A DNA stretch of 64,000 nt from JAWLCA01 sp041687395 (GTDB lineage: Bacteria; Pseudomonadota; Alphaproteobacteria; Rhodobacterales; Rhodobacteraceae). Of this stretch, positions 7,869-16,518 are shown piece by piece. Each line of letters begins with the position of its first letter. Positions within the stretch are counted from its first letter, which is position 1. The position numbers and the translations under genes are program-made. The DNA lies in NCBI GenBank assembly GCA_041687395.1, contig JAWLCA010000001.1:124001-188000 (forward strand), in the 5' to 3' direction. The notes below the pieces were generated by a model, which worked only from the letters and a program-made list of their open reading frames with translations, made no database searches and had not been told where the DNA came from.

Positions 7869-9989
7869 ATGATCGACGTCGAAGACCTCATCGCGCTGGT
7901 CCGCAACTACAATCCTCGCACCGACGAAGATCTGATCCGTCGCGCCTATGCCTACGGGCAGAAGATGCACGACGGCCAACTGCGCCGGTCAGGGGAACCC
8001 TACTTCACCCATCCCGTCGCTGTTGCCGCGATCCTGACCGAACAGCGGCTGGACGATGCCACGATCGTGACGGCGCTTCTGCACGACACGATCGAGGATA
8101 CGAAATCGACCTATGCCGAGGTCACGCGCCTGTTCGGGGCCGAGATCGCGGAACTGGTCGATGGCGTGACCAAGCTGACCAACCTGCAGCTGTCGTCGTC
8201 CGAGGCCAAGCAGGCCGAAAACTTCCGCAAGCTTCTGATCGCCATGAGTCGCGATCTGCGTGTGATTCTGGTCAAGCTGGCCGACCGACTCCACAACATG
8301 CGCACCATCCGGTCGATGAGTCCCGAAAAGCAGGCCCAGAAGGCCCGCGAGACGATGGAGATCTACGCCCCGCTTGCCGGCCGCATGGGGATGCAGTGGA
8401 TGCGCGAGGAACTGGAAGACCTGGCCTTCCGCGTCCTGAACCCCGAGGCGCGCAATTCCATCATCCGCCGCTTCATCACCCTGCAGCGCGAGACCGGAGA
8501 CGTGATCCACAAGATCACCGCCGACATCCGTCTGGAGCTGGAGAAGGAGGGGATCGAAGCCGATGTCTACGGCCGGGCCAAGAAGCCCTATTCTGTCTGG
8601 CGCAAGATGCGGGAAAAGGAACTGGGCTTTTCGCGGCTGTCCGACATCTACGGCTTCCGGATCATCTGCCGGGCCGAGGGTGACTGCTACCGCATCCTCG
8701 GCGTGATCCACCGCCGCTGGCGCGCCGTACCGGGGCGGTTCAAGGACTACATCAGCCAGCCGAAATCGAACGGCTACCGCTCGATCCACACCACCGTTTC
8801 GGGCCGCGACGGCAAGCGGGTGGAGGTGCAGATCCGCACCCGCGAAATGCACGAGGTAGCCGAGGCCGGTGTCGCCGCACACTGGGCCTACCGCGACGGA
8901 GAGCGCGCCGAAAACCCCTTTGCCGTCGATCCGGCGAAGTGGATCTCCACCCTCACCGAACGCTTCGACAACGCCGAGGATCATGACGAATTCCTCGAGC
9001 ATGTGAAGCTCGAGATGTATTCCGATCAAGTGTTCTGCTTCTCGCCCAAGGGCGACGTGATCCAGCTGCCGCGGGGAGCGACGCCGCTGGACTATGCCTA
9101 TGCCATCCACACCCGCATCGGGAACTCCTGCGTCTCGGCCAAGGTCGACGGCATCCGCGTACCGCTGTGGACGCGGCTGAAGAACGGTCAGTCGGTCGAG
9201 ATCATCACTGCCGAGGGGCAACGGCCGCAGGCGTCATGGATCGACATCGTGGTCACCGGGCGCGCCAAGGCCGCGATCCGGCGCTCCTTGCGCGAGGAAG
9301 ACCAGCAGCGGTTCATCAAGCTGGGGCAGGAGCTCGCGCGCGTGGCCTTCGACCATGTCGGCCGCCGCGTCACCGACAAGGCGCTGCGCACCGCCGCCCG
9401 CCAGCTTGGCCTCGCGGACGAGCGCGAACTGCTTGCCCGCATCGGCTCTGCCGAGATCGCGGCGCGCAAGGTTGTCACCACGCTCTACCCAGATCTGGTG
9501 GCAGCACCCGATGCCGACGTCGATGCCGAACGCCCCGTGGTGGGCCTGGGCGAGAACCAGACCTTTCGCCGCGCCATGTGCTGCCAGCCCGTGCCGGGAG
9601 AGCGGATCGTCGGCATCACCTATCGCGGCAAGGGGGTGGTGATCCACGCAATCGACTGCCCCGCGCTTGCGGAACTTGAAGACCAGCCCGACCGCTGGAT
9701 CGACCTGCGCTGGCACGACGGCCGGCACCCGCCGGTGCACACCGTCAGCCTGTCGCTGACGATCTCGAACGACGCGGGCGTGCTGGGCCGCATCTGCACC
9801 CTGATCGGCGAGCAGAAGGCGAATATTTCGGATTTGCAGTTTGTTGACAGGAAGCCCGATTATTATCGCATAATCGTCGAGGTCGATCTGCGCGACGTGG
9901 AGCACCTGCACACCGTCATGACCGCGCTGGAAGCGGAAAGTGACGTGGCGCAGATCGAACGGCACAGGGATCTGAGCCGCAAGCCCTGA
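7869..9989 (+). CDS. rsh: Bifunctional (p)ppGpp synthetase/hydrolase, RelA/SpoT homologue
   Basis: A 706-residue long RSH protein. The N-terminal HD hydrolase has THPVAVA and the metal-binding H72-D73 with TIEDT, so hydrolysis should be active. The synthetase domain at about 235-345 has YGFRIIC and GRFKDYISQPKSNGYRSIHT. The TGS domain is at about 385-445 (CFSPKGDVIQLPRGATPLDYAYAIH), and a C-terminal ACT domain is at about 630-700. Both catalytic halves look intact. It is probably the main stringent-response enzyme, as most alphaproteobacteria have a single long RSH. It follows rpoZ. Confidence 0.97.
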   Translation: MIDVEDLIALVRNYNPRTDEDLIRRAYAYGQKMHDGQLRRSGEPYFTHPVAVAAILTEQRLDDATIVTALLHDTIEDTKSTYAEVTRLFGAEIAELVDGVTKLTNLQLSSSEAKQAENFRKLLIAMSRDLRVILVKLADRLHNMRTIRSMSPEKQAQKARETMEIYAPLAGRMGMQWMREELEDLAFRVLNPEARNSIIRRFITLQRETGDVIHKITADIRLELEKEGIEADVYGRAKKPYSVWRKMREKELGFSRLSDIYGFRIICRAEGDCYRILGVIHRRWRAVPGRFKDYISQPKSNGYRSIHTTVSGRDGKRVEVQIRTREMHEVAEAGVAAHWAYRDGERAENPFAVDPAKWISTLTERFDNAEDHDEFLEHVKLEMYSDQVFCFSPKGDVIQLPRGATPLDYAYAIHTRIGNSCVSAKVDGIRVPLWTRLKNGQSVEIITAEGQRPQASWIDIVVTGRAKAAIRRSLREEDQQRFIKLGQELARVAFDHVGRRVTDKALRTAARQLGLADERELLARIGSAEIAARKVVTTLYPDLVAAPDADVDAERPVVGLGENQTFRRAMCCQPVPGERIVGITYRGKGVVIHAIDCPALAELEDQPDRWIDLRWHDGRHPPVHTVSLSLTISNDAGVLGRICTLIGEQKANISDLQFVDRKPDYYRIIVEVDLRDVEHLHTVMTALEAESDVAQIERHRDLSRKP

Positions 9990-10017
9990 GACGGGATGCG
10001 GAGGGGGCAAACGGCAG

Positions 10018-10737
10018 GTGTTCAAGAGACGCACCAGACTACCGGCGTGGCAGGCCGCGGTGCAATTCTTCTACCCGCGCGGCGGCTGGACACGGGCCGT
10101 CAGCTACGTCGTCCACCGCCTGCGCCGGCTGCCGGACCGGCCGCACCGGATCGCGCGCGGCATCTTCGCGGGCATCTTCGTCTCGTTCACCCCGTTGTTC
10201 GGCTTTCACTTCATCATGGCGGCGATGCTGGCCTGGGTGATCCGTGGCAACATCCTGGCCTCGTTGATCGCCACCTTCTTCGGCAATCCGATCACCTTTC
10301 CGATCATCATGTCGATGTCGGTCGAACTGGGCAACTGGATGCTGGGGCAGCCGGGGGGTATGCAGATCCCGCAGGTTGTCGCGGCCTTTTCGCGCGCTTC
10401 GGTAGAGCTGTGGCACAACCTCGCCTCGCTCTTCACCGAAGACATCGCGCACTGGACCAGCCTTGGGCGGTTCTTCTGGCGGGTTTTCCTGCCCTACCTC
10501 GTCGGTGGCCTGATCCCCGGCTTCCTCACCGCGATGGCGGGCTACTATCTCAGCCTGCCGGTGATCTCGGCCTACCAGAAACGGCGGCAGAAGAAGATCC
10601 GTGAACGGTTCGACAAGGTCCGTGCCGACCTGGCCGAGCGGGTGCTGGCCGAGGCCGCGCGTGCCGCCGCCGCCGACCTTGCCGACCCCACGCCGCAGAC
10701 CGACAAAGACACTGGCGTCCGGGGCCGGAAGGGCTAG
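10018..10737 (+). CDS. DUF2062 domain membrane protein
   Basis: A 239-residue protein with a DUF2062 core: RIARGIFAGIFVSFTPLFGFHF, then SLIATFFGNPITFPII, and two or three membrane helices. The C-terminal 50 residues are charged and cytoplasmic. The biochemical role is unknown. The start is GTG 10018, downstream of a strong GGAGGGGG about 10 nt away. It lies 28 bp after rsh and 29 bp before pdxJ, so it probably belongs to the rpoZ-rsh-DUF2062-pdxJ transcription unit. Confidence 0.85.
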   Translation: MFKRRTRLPAWQAAVQFFYPRGGWTRAVSYVVHRLRRLPDRPHRIARGIFAGIFVSFTPLFGFHFIMAAMLAWVIRGNILASLIATFFGNPITFPIIMSMSVELGNWMLGQPGGMQIPQVVAAFSRASVELWHNLASLFTEDIAHWTSLGRFFWRVFLPYLVGGLIPGFLTAMAGYYLSLPVISAYQKRRQKKIRERFDKVRADLAERVLAEAARAAAADLADPTPQTDKDTGVRGRKG

Positions 10738-10766
10738 TCTTGCAAACGAAGGACAGGGAGGCAGCG

Positions 10767-11525
10767 ATGGCAACGATCAGACCGGTGGGCAGGCTGCGGC
10801 TGGGCGTCAACATCGACCACGTGGCTACCGTGCGCAACGCGCGCGGGTCGGACTATCCCGATCCCGTGCGCGCCGCGAGACTGGCCGAAGAGGCCGGCGC
10901 CGACGGCATCACCGCGCATCTGCGGGAAGATCGCCGGCATATCCGTGACGACGATATCGCGCGGCTGATGGACGCGATCAGCCTTCCGCTGAACTTCGAG
11001 ATGGCGGCGACCGCCGAGATGCAGGCTATCGCGCTGCGCCACCGGCCGCACGCCGTCTGCATCGTCCCCGAAAAGCGCGAGGAACGCACGACCGAGGGCG
11101 GGCTGGATGTGGCGGGCGACGAGGCGCGCCTTGCCGACTACATCGCGCCCCTGCGTGAGGCCGGCTGCCGGGTGTCGCTGTTCATCGGTCACGACGAGGG
11201 GCAGATCCGGGCCGCGCACCGCGTCGGCGCGGCGGTGGTGGAACTCCACACCGGCGCCTATTGCGACCTGCATCACGAGGGCCGGATGGCCGACCGCGAC
11301 GCAGAGCTTGCCGGCCTGATCCGTGCTGCCGAACTGGCCCATTCCCTGGGGCTTGAGGTGCACATGGGCCACGGCCTGACCTACGACACCGTCGACCCCA
11401 TCGCCGCCATCCCGCAGGTGGTGGAGCTGAACATCGGCCATTTCCTGATCGCCGAGGCGATCTTCGCGGGCCTCACCCCCGCGATACAACAGATGCGGCG
11501 GCAGATGGACGCGGCGCGGGCCTAG
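10767..11525 (+). CDS. pdxJ: Pyridoxine 5'-phosphate synthase
   Basis: A 252-residue TIM-barrel enzyme that condenses 1-deoxyxylulose 5-phosphate with 3-amino-2-oxopropyl phosphate in the DXP-dependent vitamin B6 pathway. Signatures are LGVNIDHVATVRNARG, ADGITAHLREDRRHI, and VHMGHGLTYDTVDPI near the C-terminus. ATG 10767 follows AGGGAGGCAGCG; an in-frame TTG at 10740 has no comparable site. In many proteobacteria pdxJ sits directly before acpS. Here a 460-bp leader region and two small minus-strand genes intervene. Confidence 0.97.
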   Translation: MATIRPVGRLRLGVNIDHVATVRNARGSDYPDPVRAARLAEEAGADGITAHLREDRRHIRDDDIARLMDAISLPLNFEMAATAEMQAIALRHRPHAVCIVPEKREERTTEGGLDVAGDEARLADYIAPLREAGCRVSLFIGHDEGQIRAAHRVGAAVVELHTGAYCDLHHEGRMADRDAELAGLIRAAELAHSLGLEVHMGHGLTYDTVDPIAAIPQVVELNIGHFLIAEAIFAGLTPAIQQMRRQMDAARA

Positions 11526-11534
11526 GCGCGGCGC

Positions 11535-11699
11535 TCAGCCCTTCTTCTTCGCCTCGGCCGCCGCCTTCAGGCGCGCCAGCAGGTCAGCCTTGTCGGGCCT
11601 TGCATCATAGGGGGTCTTCTCGCTGCCCCGGGCGTTGTGTTCGCTGTGCTTCGGCGCGTTTTTCGACTTCTTGGGCGCGCCCGATTTTCCATAGTCCAT
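11535..11699 (-). CDS. Small basic conserved hypothetical protein (54 aa)
   Basis: A 54-residue protein beginning MDYGKSGAPKKSKNAPKHSE. It is rich in Lys and charged residues and ends in a helix with KADLLARLKAAAEAKKKG. I recall similar short proteins in other Rhodobacterales, but the function is unknown. I chose ATG 11699; an in-frame extension to 11849 runs through a terminator hairpin and has no protein character. The gene converges on pdxJ, 9 bp apart. Confidence 0.6.
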   Translation of the reverse strand: MDYGKSGAPKKSKNAPKHSEHNARGSEKTPYDARPDKADLLARLKAAAEAKKKG

Positions 11700-11802
11700 T
11701 GCGTTCCCCACTGTGCTGCCGCCGGATCGGTCATGCCCCAGTGGCCGGATCGGCACAAGCCGGATCGCGCGCCCCTGTGCCGCCGGGCCGCCAACCTGCA
11801 AC

Positions 11803-11837
11803 GAAAACGGGCCGGGATGCGCCTGCATCCCGGCCCG
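11803..11837 (-). terminator. Strong rho-independent terminator after the 38-aa gene
   Basis: A perfect 13-bp stem (CGGGCCGGGATGC at 11808-11820 with GCATCCCGGCCCG at 11825-11837) has a 4-nt loop and is followed on the minus strand by TTTTCG. It lies 26 bp downstream of the stop of the 38-residue gene at 11863. It separates that gene from the 54-aa gene. Confidence 0.88.
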
Positions 11838-11862
11838 CGGATGGGTCACGCCATGGGCGTGG

Positions 11863-11979
11863 TCAGCTGACCTTGCTGCGGAACTTCAGTTCGCGTTGAA
11901 GCGCGCGGGCGGCCATGTGCATGTTGGCCTGCTCCAGTTCCTCAATGCGGCGCTTGATCTCGTCGGTGTCCATGGACAT
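11863..11979 (-). CDS. Very small helical protein (38 aa)
   Basis: A 38-residue acidic/basic helix beginning MSMDTDEIKRRIEELEQANM, with heptad-like spacing of hydrophobic residues that suggests a short coiled coil. The reality of the gene is supported by an excellent ribosome-binding site (AAGGAGAA, 5 nt before ATG 11979) and by the strong terminator right after it. A second ATG two codons later is an alternative. The function is unknown. Confidence 0.7.
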   Translation of the reverse strand: MSMDTDEIKRRIEELEQANMHMAARALQRELKFRSKVS

Positions 11980-12439
11980 CGGGTTCTCCTTTTCTTGTCG
12001 CCATGACGTCTGCCGGAAACGTCGCCGCGGCACCGGAGGGGTCCGGGGCACGCAGGCAACGCCAACAACCGGCGGTTCTGGTCGGGGGCCGACGGCGCGC
12101 TTGCGCATCACGCCACCCGGTCAGCGGGCCTGCGATGCCGATGCATCACGAAAGCCCCGCTTTGTGCGCGCATTATCGCCGCCCATGCCCCGGATCGCAA
12201 CCCCTTGACCCGCGCGCGCCCCGCGCTCTGCTAGTGGCACTGGCGGGGCGGGCGCCGCTGTCGTAAGGAGGTCGGCAGCAAGAAGACGAACCCGGCCCGA
12301 TGACACCTTCCCGGATCAATTCGCCTCCTGTTTCCGTTGGGCGTTCCGCGCCGCAGCGCGCGGTGCTGCCACCGCTCTGGTGGCAGGGTGGTGGCAGGGT
12401 GGTGGCGCCCCGGTGGCAGCATGGTTCCGGCGGTGCGGC
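11980..12439 (+). other. 460-bp non-coding leader region before acpS
   Basis: No credible gene is seen on either strand. A promoter-like TTGACC (12205-12210) is followed 17-18 bp later by CTGCTAG. A run AAGGAGG at 12265-12271 resembles a ribosome-binding site but has no start codon at a usable distance. Near the 3' end is a repeat-based hairpin system (12366-12419). The region probably carries the promoter and a roughly 200-nt 5' leader of the acpS-lepB-rnc-era operon, perhaps also a small RNA. Confidence 0.45.
12366..12419 (+). promoter_or_regulatory. Alternative-pairing hairpin cluster in the acpS leader
   Basis: One CTGCCACC (12366-12373) is perfectly complementary to three identical downstream octamers GGTGGCAG at 12379-12386, 12390-12397 and 12412-12419. 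The first two copies are part of an 11-bp tandem repeat (GGTGGCAGGGT). The arms can form mutually exclusive 8-bp stems with loops of 5, 16 or 38 nt, ending 20 nt before the acpS ATG. Whether this is regulatory or repeat slippage is not decidable from one sequence. Confidence 0.45.
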
Positions 12440-12883
12440 ATGATCCTGGGCATCGGCACCGACCTAGCCAACATCGACCGGATTCAGGCCACGCTGGACC
12501 GCTTCGGCGACCGCTTCCGCAACCGCGTCTTCACCCCCGCCGAGCAGCGCAGGGCCGAAAGAAGGCATGATGTTGCAGGCACTTACGCCAAACGCTGGGC
12601 GGCCAAGGAAGCCTGTTCCAAGGCCCTGGGAACGGGCCTGCGAATGGGCATTGCGTGGAAGGACATGGCGGTAACGAACCTGCGATCCGGCCAGCCTGTG
12701 ATGCACGTGTCCGGCTGGGCAGCGGATCGGCTGAAATCAATGACTCCAACGGGTTACGAGGCGATCATCCACGTCAGTCTGACCGACGACCACCCCTGGG
12801 CGCAGGCCTTCGTGGTGATCGAGGCCCGCCCCCTGGCCCCCGTCCTTGACAGCCCGCCCCCCGCGCCCCATGAAGCGCCCTGA
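12440..12883 (+). CDS. acpS: Holo-[acyl-carrier-protein] synthase
   Basis: A 147-residue phosphopantetheinyl transferase that activates acyl carrier protein for fatty-acid synthesis. It shows MILGIGTDLANIDRI at the N-terminus and the metal/CoA motif KRWAAKEACSKALGTG. The C-terminal 15 residues, rich in Pro, extend a little beyond the usual length. ATG 12440 fits the family start; no strong ribosome-binding site is visible, in keeping with the structured leader. It is the first gene of a run continuing to lepB, rnc and era. Confidence 0.96.
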   Translation: MILGIGTDLANIDRIQATLDRFGDRFRNRVFTPAEQRRAERRHDVAGTYAKRWAAKEACSKALGTGLRMGIAWKDMAVTNLRSGQPVMHVSGWAADRLKSMTPTGYEAIIHVSLTDDHPWAQAFVVIEARPLAPVLDSPPPAPHEAP

Positions 12884-12902
12884 CGCGGGCAAGGGCAGGA
12901 CC

Positions 12903-13691
12903 ATGGCAAGCACGACTGACAAGCAAGGCGGCGGCATTGCCGAGACCATAAAGACGATCGTCTATGCCCTTTTGATCGCAGGGATTTTCCGTACCCTGTT
13001 CTTTCAGCCGTTCTGGATTCCCTCGGGCTCCATGAAGGACACGCTGCTGATCGGCGACTTCCTTTTTGTCAACAAGATGGCCTATGGCTATTCGCGCTAT
13101 TCCTGCCCCTTCGCAATGTGTCCCTTCTCGGGCCGGATCTTCGGCTCCGAACCCGAACATGGCGACGTCGTTGTGTTTCGCCACCCCGTCACCGGCGCCG
13201 ATTTCATCAAGCGCGTGGTGGGAAAACCGGGCGATACCGTGCAGATGCGCGACGGCGTCCTGCACCTGAACGGCGAGCCACTGCCCCAGGAACCCGATGG
13301 CCAGTTCGTGGAGACCTACGACCGTCAAGGCCCGGTCGGCCAGTTTCCGCGCTGCGAGAACAGCCCGGTGGGGCAGGGCGGCGAATGCCTTAAATCGCGC
13401 TACACCGAAACCTTCCCCAGCGGTCGCAGCCACAGTATTCTGAACATCGACGACGGCTTCGCCGACAACACACCGCTGTTCACCGTGCCCGAGGGGCATT
13501 ACTTCTTCGTCGGCGACAACCGCGACAACAGCCAGGACAGCCGCTTTCCGCAGTCGGTCGGCGGCGTGGGCTTCGTGCCGTTCGAAAACCTGATCGGCCG
13601 CGCGGACCGCATCATGTTCTCCTCCGCCGGGCGCTCGATGCTTTACTTCTGGACCTGGCGCAGCGACCGTTTCTTCCACGGGGTTCAATGA
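12903..13691 (+). CDS. lepB: Signal peptidase I
   Basis: A 262-residue membrane-bound serine protease that removes signal peptides from exported proteins. One N-terminal membrane helix (IKTIVYALLIAGIFRTLFF) is followed by the catalytic Ser motif PFWIPSGSMKDTLLIGD, the general-base Lys in FIKRVVGKPGD, and the box E motif VGDNRDNSQDSR. ATG 12903 follows GGGCAGGACC. An alternative ATG at 12870 would overlap acpS. Its stop overlaps the rnc start by 4 bp. Confidence 0.96.
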   Translation: MASTTDKQGGGIAETIKTIVYALLIAGIFRTLFFQPFWIPSGSMKDTLLIGDFLFVNKMAYGYSRYSCPFAMCPFSGRIFGSEPEHGDVVVFRHPVTGADFIKRVVGKPGDTVQMRDGVLHLNGEPLPQEPDGQFVETYDRQGPVGQFPRCENSPVGQGGECLKSRYTETFPSGRSHSILNIDDGFADNTPLFTVPEGHYFFVGDNRDNSQDSRFPQSVGGVGFVPFENLIGRADRIMFSSAGRSMLYFWTWRSDRFFHGVQ

Positions 13692-14395
13692 CATCGCGGG
13701 GAAAGGTGAGACTGTCGGCGGACCTGTCCGCCTTTGCCCGCCGCATCGGCCATGACTTTGCTCGCCCCGACCTACTGGTGCGCGCCGTCACGCATGCCTC
13801 GCTTTCCTCTCCTTCACGGCTCGATAACCAGCGGCTGGAGTTTCTGGGCGACCGGGTGCTGGGCCTGGTGATGGCCGAGGCGCTTTTGGCCGCCGATCGC
13901 GCCGCGACCGAGGGCCAGCTCGCCCCCCGCTTCAACGCGCTTGTTCGCAAGGAAACCTGCGCAGCCGTTGCGCGTGAGGTGGGTCTGGGCGATGTGCTGA
14001 AGCTGGGCCGATCGGAAATGCTGTCGGGTGGCCGCCGCAAGGAGGCGCTTCTTGGCGACGCGATGGAGGCGGTCATCGCCGCCGTCCATATGGATGCCGG
14101 GTTTGAGGCCGCGCGCGCCCTGATCCTGCGGCTCTGGGGCGACCGGATCGGCGCGGTGCAGGCCGATGCCCGCGACCCCAAGACCGCCCTGCAGGAATGG
14201 GCCCAGGCGCGCGGCCAGACCCCGCCCAGCTACACAGAGGTGGCACGCGAGGGCCCCGACCACGCCCCGGTTTTCACTATCGAGGTGCGCCTGGATTCGG
14301 GGCAGACCGCACGGGCGACCGCCACGGCGAAACGTCAGGCGGAACAGGCAGCGGCTCGAGATCTGCTGGCACGACTGGAGGTGGAGAATGACTGA
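13688..14395 (+). CDS. rnc: Ribonuclease III
   Basis: A 235-residue double-strand-specific endoribonuclease for rRNA and mRNA processing. The catalytic domain carries QRLEFLGDRVLGLVMAE and, later, EALLGDAMEAVIAAVHMDAG with the second acidic site. A C-terminal double-stranded-RNA-binding domain begins about residue 160 (DPKTALQEWAQARGQTPPSY). The ATG overlaps the lepB stop (ATGA), and the 3' end overlaps era by 8 bp, so the genes are tightly coupled. Confidence 0.97.
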   Translation: MTSRGKVRLSADLSAFARRIGHDFARPDLLVRAVTHASLSSPSRLDNQRLEFLGDRVLGLVMAEALLAADRAATEGQLAPRFNALVRKETCAAVAREVGLGDVLKLGRSEMLSGGRRKEALLGDAMEAVIAAVHMDAGFEAARALILRLWGDRIGAVQADARDPKTALQEWAQARGQTPPSYTEVAREGPDHAPVFTIEVRLDSGQTARATATAKRQAEQAAARDLLARLEVEND

Positions 14396-15296
14396 CACAC
14401 GGGCCGGTTTCGTCGCGCTGATCGGTGAGCCGAACGCCGGGAAATCCACGCTTCTCAACCGCATGGTCGGCGCCAAGGTGTCGATCGTCACGCACAAGGT
14501 GCAGACCACGCGCGCCCGCATCCGCGGCGTGGCGATGGCGGGGCAGACGCAGATCGTCTTTGTCGACACGCCCGGCCTGTTCCGGCCGCGCCGTCGGCTG
14601 GATCGCGCGATGGTCGCCGCCGCCTGGGGCGGGGCGGCCGATGCCGACATCGTCGTTCTGCTGGTCGAAGCCCATCGCGGTCTGACCCCGGGCGTGGCTG
14701 AAATTCTCGAAGCGCTGAGGGGTCGTATCGGCGACCGTCCAGTCGCTCTGGTGATCAACAAGATCGACCGGGTGAAGGCCGAGGTACTGCTGGGCTTGTC
14801 GAAGGAACTGAACGACGCCTTTCCGTTCGAGAAGACCTTCATGATCTCGGCCGAACGCGGGCATGGGGTGGAGGCGCTGCGCGACTGGCTCGCCGAACGT
14901 CTGCCCGAAGGGCCATGGCTTTACCCCGAAGACCAGATCGCCGACCTGCCGATGCGGATGATCGCCGCCGAGATGACGCGCGAGAAGCTGACCCTGCGCC
15001 TGCACGAGGAACTGCCCTATCAGCTGACCGTCGAGACCGAGAACTGGGAGGATCGCAAGGACGGCTCCACCCGGATCGACCAGATCATCTATGTCGCCCG
15101 CGACGGTCACAAGGGGATCGTGCTGGGGCACAGGGGCGAGACGATCAAGGCGATCAGCCAAGCCGCGCGGGCCGAGATCTCCGAGTTTCTGGCCAGACCC
15201 GTGCACCTGTTCCTGCAGGTTAAGGTGCGGCCGAACTGGCTGGAAGAGGCGGAACGCTACACCGAGATCGGCTTGGATTTCCGCGATGGAAACTGA
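14388..15296 (+). CDS. era: GTPase Era
   Basis: A 302-residue GTPase that binds 16S rRNA and assists 30S subunit maturation. The G domain has GEPNAGKST (G1), DTPG (G3) and NKID (G4). The C-terminal KH domain contains LPYQLTVETENWEDRKDG, and GHKGIVLGHRGETIKAISQAAR is the RNA-binding loop. ATG 14388 lies inside the last codons of rnc. Longer in-frame extensions run through the rnc coding sequence and are not real. Confidence 0.97.
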   Translation: MTDTRAGFVALIGEPNAGKSTLLNRMVGAKVSIVTHKVQTTRARIRGVAMAGQTQIVFVDTPGLFRPRRRLDRAMVAAAWGGAADADIVVLLVEAHRGLTPGVAEILEALRGRIGDRPVALVINKIDRVKAEVLLGLSKELNDAFPFEKTFMISAERGHGVEALRDWLAERLPEGPWLYPEDQIADLPMRMIAAEMTREKLTLRLHEELPYQLTVETENWEDRKDGSTRIDQIIYVARDGHKGIVLGHRGETIKAISQAARAEISEFLARPVHLFLQVKVRPNWLEEAERYTEIGLDFRDGN

Positions 15297-15338
15297 CCAC
15301 CAGTCCGGCGCCATGTCGCAGCATAACGTACGGAACCA

Positions 15339-15674
15339 ATGATCCCCCGGCTCACCGCGCGGTTCTGGGTCGATGCCTATCTTGCCCGGCTGAGGCTTTC
15401 CGACATTCCCGCTTACGTCACCGCCAAGGGGGATGCGACGGCGGGTGCGGTGCTGGTGAAGCTCTCCACACTCGATGGCCGGGCGAAGGTCTTTCACCGG
15501 GTTTTCGACATGATGGCCGACGGTCGGTCCTGGGCGGTGCTGGCCGAAGGGGCGGAGGCCGAAGTCGACGCCGCCGTCGCGCGGCAGCGCGGCTACGACC
15601 CCGACGTCTGGGTGATCGAGGTCGAAGACCGCGCGGGCCGCCACCTGTTGGACGAACCCGGCTTGGCAGAGTGA
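15339..15674 (+). CDS. DUF1491 family protein
   Basis: A 111-residue protein of the DUF1491 family, known only from alphaproteobacteria and of unknown function. The N-terminal RLTARFWVDAYLARLR and the central GDATAGAVLVKLSTLDG are characteristic. It is soluble, with no cysteine. In this and related genomes it sits between era and recO, which suggests co-expression with ribosome-maturation and repair genes but does not give a function. Confidence 0.88.
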   Translation: MIPRLTARFWVDAYLARLRLSDIPAYVTAKGDATAGAVLVKLSTLDGRAKVFHRVFDMMADGRSWAVLAEGAEAEVDAAVARQRGYDPDVWVIEVEDRAGRHLLDEPGLAE

Positions 15675-15711
15675 TCTTGCGGGCCACTGCCGGAACAACA
15701 TACTCACAGGC

Positions 15712-16437
15712 ATGGATTGGCGCGACGAGGGCTTTCTGCTGACGGTGCGGCCGCATGGCGAAAGCGCTGCGATCATCGACGTCTTCACCCGTACACGCGG
15801 CAGACATGCCGGGGTGGTGCGGGGCGGCGGGTCGTCGCGCATGCTTCCGATCCTGCAGCCGGGCGTGCAGCTTGATTTGGCCTGGCGGGCGCGGATGGAC
15901 GATCATATGGGAAGCTATACGGTCGAGCCGCTGCGGTTCCGCACGGCGATCCTGTCGGACCGGCTTGCGCTTGCCTGTCTCGGGTCGGTCTGCGCCCTGT
16001 TGTCCTTTGCGCTGCCGGACCGTGACCCGCATCCGGCTCTCTACGAGCAAAGCGTCGCGCTGCTGGACCGGATGCTGGGCGGGGCCGATTGGGGGGCGGA
16101 TTACCTTCGGTGGGAACTTGGCCTTCTGGAAGAAGCGGGCTTCGGCCTGGATCTGGCGGCCTGCGCCGTGACCGGTGCGACCGAGGGGCTTGCCTTCGTC
16201 TCGCCCCGCAGCGGGCGGGCGGTCAGCCGCGAAGGTGCAGGTGACTGGGCCGATCGGCTTCTGCCCTTGCCGTCCCTTCTGACCGGCGGGTCGGCAACGC
16301 CCGAAGCTCTGGTTGAAGGGTTGCAAGTGACAGGGCATTTCCTTGACCAGGCGCTGGCGCCGGCGCTGGGCGACCGCCCGGTGCCCGAGGCGCGTCGGCG
16401 ACTTGCCGCACTTTTCGCGCGACAGGCGGGGGCCTGA
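15712..16437 (+). CDS. recO: DNA repair protein RecO
   Basis: A 241-residue RecF-pathway protein that loads RecA onto SSB-coated gaps. The N-terminal OB-fold starts MDWRDEGFLLTVRPHGESAAIIDVFT, and the next region (RGGGSSRMLPILQPGVQLDLAW) matches the family. The usual zinc-site cysteines appear reduced: the segment around FGLDLAACAVTG keeps one Cys. It is the last gene of the acpS-to-recO run, 37 bp after DUF1491. Confidence 0.94.
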   Translation: MDWRDEGFLLTVRPHGESAAIIDVFTRTRGRHAGVVRGGGSSRMLPILQPGVQLDLAWRARMDDHMGSYTVEPLRFRTAILSDRLALACLGSVCALLSFALPDRDPHPALYEQSVALLDRMLGGADWGADYLRWELGLLEEAGFGLDLAACAVTGATEGLAFVSPRSGRAVSREGAGDWADRLLPLPSLLTGGSATPEALVEGLQVTGHFLDQALAPALGDRPVPEARRRLAALFARQAGA

Positions 16438-16518
16438 TCCAAAAACCGACAAGGCAAGGTCGGAACCGGCGCAGACAGCATCGCGGAACATGGCGCTTCT
16501 CACGTTAAGGATCACGCG

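Noticed and set aside
7989..9221. Minus-strand open frame of 410 codons opposite rsh
   Set aside because: Antisense to an intact bifunctional RSH enzyme and without recognisable motifs.
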